DNA of 5,424 bases from Bacteroidia bacterium (lineage in GTDB: Bacteria; Bacteroidota; Bacteroidia; AKYH767-A; OLB10): assembly GCA_025450095.1 (NCBI GenBank), contig JANWID010000304.1, positions 1-5,424 on the forward strand, in the 5' to 3' direction. Of the stretch, positions 5,366-5,424 are shown one piece after another. A program made the position numbers and the translations under genes. Numbering within the stretch: position 1 is the stretch's first letter; every line of letters starts with the position of its first letter. The notes under the pieces were generated by a model. That model saw nothing but the letters and a program-made list of their open reading frames with translations, made no database searches and was not told the DNA's origin.

Positions 5366-5424
5366 ATGACCAGAATCAAAAGAACATTTACCCCTGAAGA
5401 ACGACTCAGTCTTGTTCAGGAGGC
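5366..5424 (+). CDS. IS3-family transposase OrfA, first 19 codons (cut by window edge)
   Basis: The visible product is MTRIKRTFTPEERLSLVQE and continues past the window. A basic start followed by [FY][ST]PEE[RK]L and an aliphatic-rich helix is the N-terminus of the helix-turn-helix OrfA proteins (HTH_Tnp_1/transposase_8 type) that recognise the IS ends. In IS3 elements OrfA is joined to the DDE catalytic OrfB by programmed -1 frameshifting; OrfB is not in the window. A purine-rich AGGGA (5358-5362) sits just upstream of the ATG. Its position shortly inside a TG-starting terminus fits a left IS end. Some other transposase families have similar starts, so the family call rests on both the start and the terminus. 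Confidence 0.72.
   Translation, partial: MTRIKRTFTPEERLSLVQE

Larger units (their letters stand above)
5299..5424 (+). mobile_element. IS3-family insertion sequence, left end (continues beyond window)
   Basis: The element is recognised from a transposase orfA start at 5366 and an end-like sequence before it. The proposed terminus begins TGTATTAGCCCCC at 5299 and continues to CTGGAGA at 5319-5325. This layout (TG, TTA, a C-run, then about a dozen bases to GGAGA or GGACA) is, from memory, that of IS3-group terminal inverted repeats. A second possible boundary is TGTACTGGAG at 5315, which resembles the ends of the IS150 group. The right end, matching inverted repeat and target duplication lie outside the window, so the boundary is inferred from one side only. 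Confidence 0.7.

Overview
The window looks like chromosomal DNA from a member of the Bacteroidota. Two adjacent secreted proteins end in the type IX secretion system (T9SS) C-terminal sorting domain, which is characteristic of that phylum. Intergenic DNA is very AT-rich, most genes lack a clear Shine-Dalgarno sequence, and several upstream regions carry TAnnTTTG-like -7 elements.

Layout, left to right. (1) 1-765, minus strand: the N-terminal 255 codons of a DusB-type tRNA-dihydrouridine synthase, cut by the left window edge. (2) 766-856: a short divergent intergenic region with a terminator-like hairpin in the presumed dusB leader and a -7-like element for dusB. (3) 857-1795, plus strand: a CPBP (CAAX/Abi-type) intramembrane metalloprotease with all the expected motifs. 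(4) 1796-1909: an almost pure A/T spacer between convergent genes, built around a 26-bp near-perfect inverted repeat. (5) 1910-2293, minus: a small protein that is essentially one PAS domain. (6) 2509-3471 and 3494-4915, both minus and 22 bp apart: two T9SS cargo proteins, a beta-propeller protein (upstream, transcribed first) and a jelly-roll-like 'NGDFE' protein (downstream). They probably form one transcription unit. (7) 4916-5246: AT-rich DNA with no recognisable gene. (8) 5247-5298: the start of a plus-strand gene encoding a signal peptide, which stops abruptly where (9) an IS3-family insertion sequence begins (about 5299 to beyond 5424, with the first 19 codons of its orfA).

Housekeeping and accessory parts are mixed. 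dusB and the CPBP protease look like ordinary core-genome neighbours. The T9SS pair is probably a co-expressed set of exported, surface-attached or released proteins of unknown substrate. The right edge records a mobile-element insertion that appears to have broken an exported-protein gene just after its signal peptide. I see no CRISPR array, rRNA, tRNA, or clear multi-gene novel system. The best leads are the IS-disrupted gene, the dusB leader hairpin, the long AT inverted repeat and the T9SS pair.
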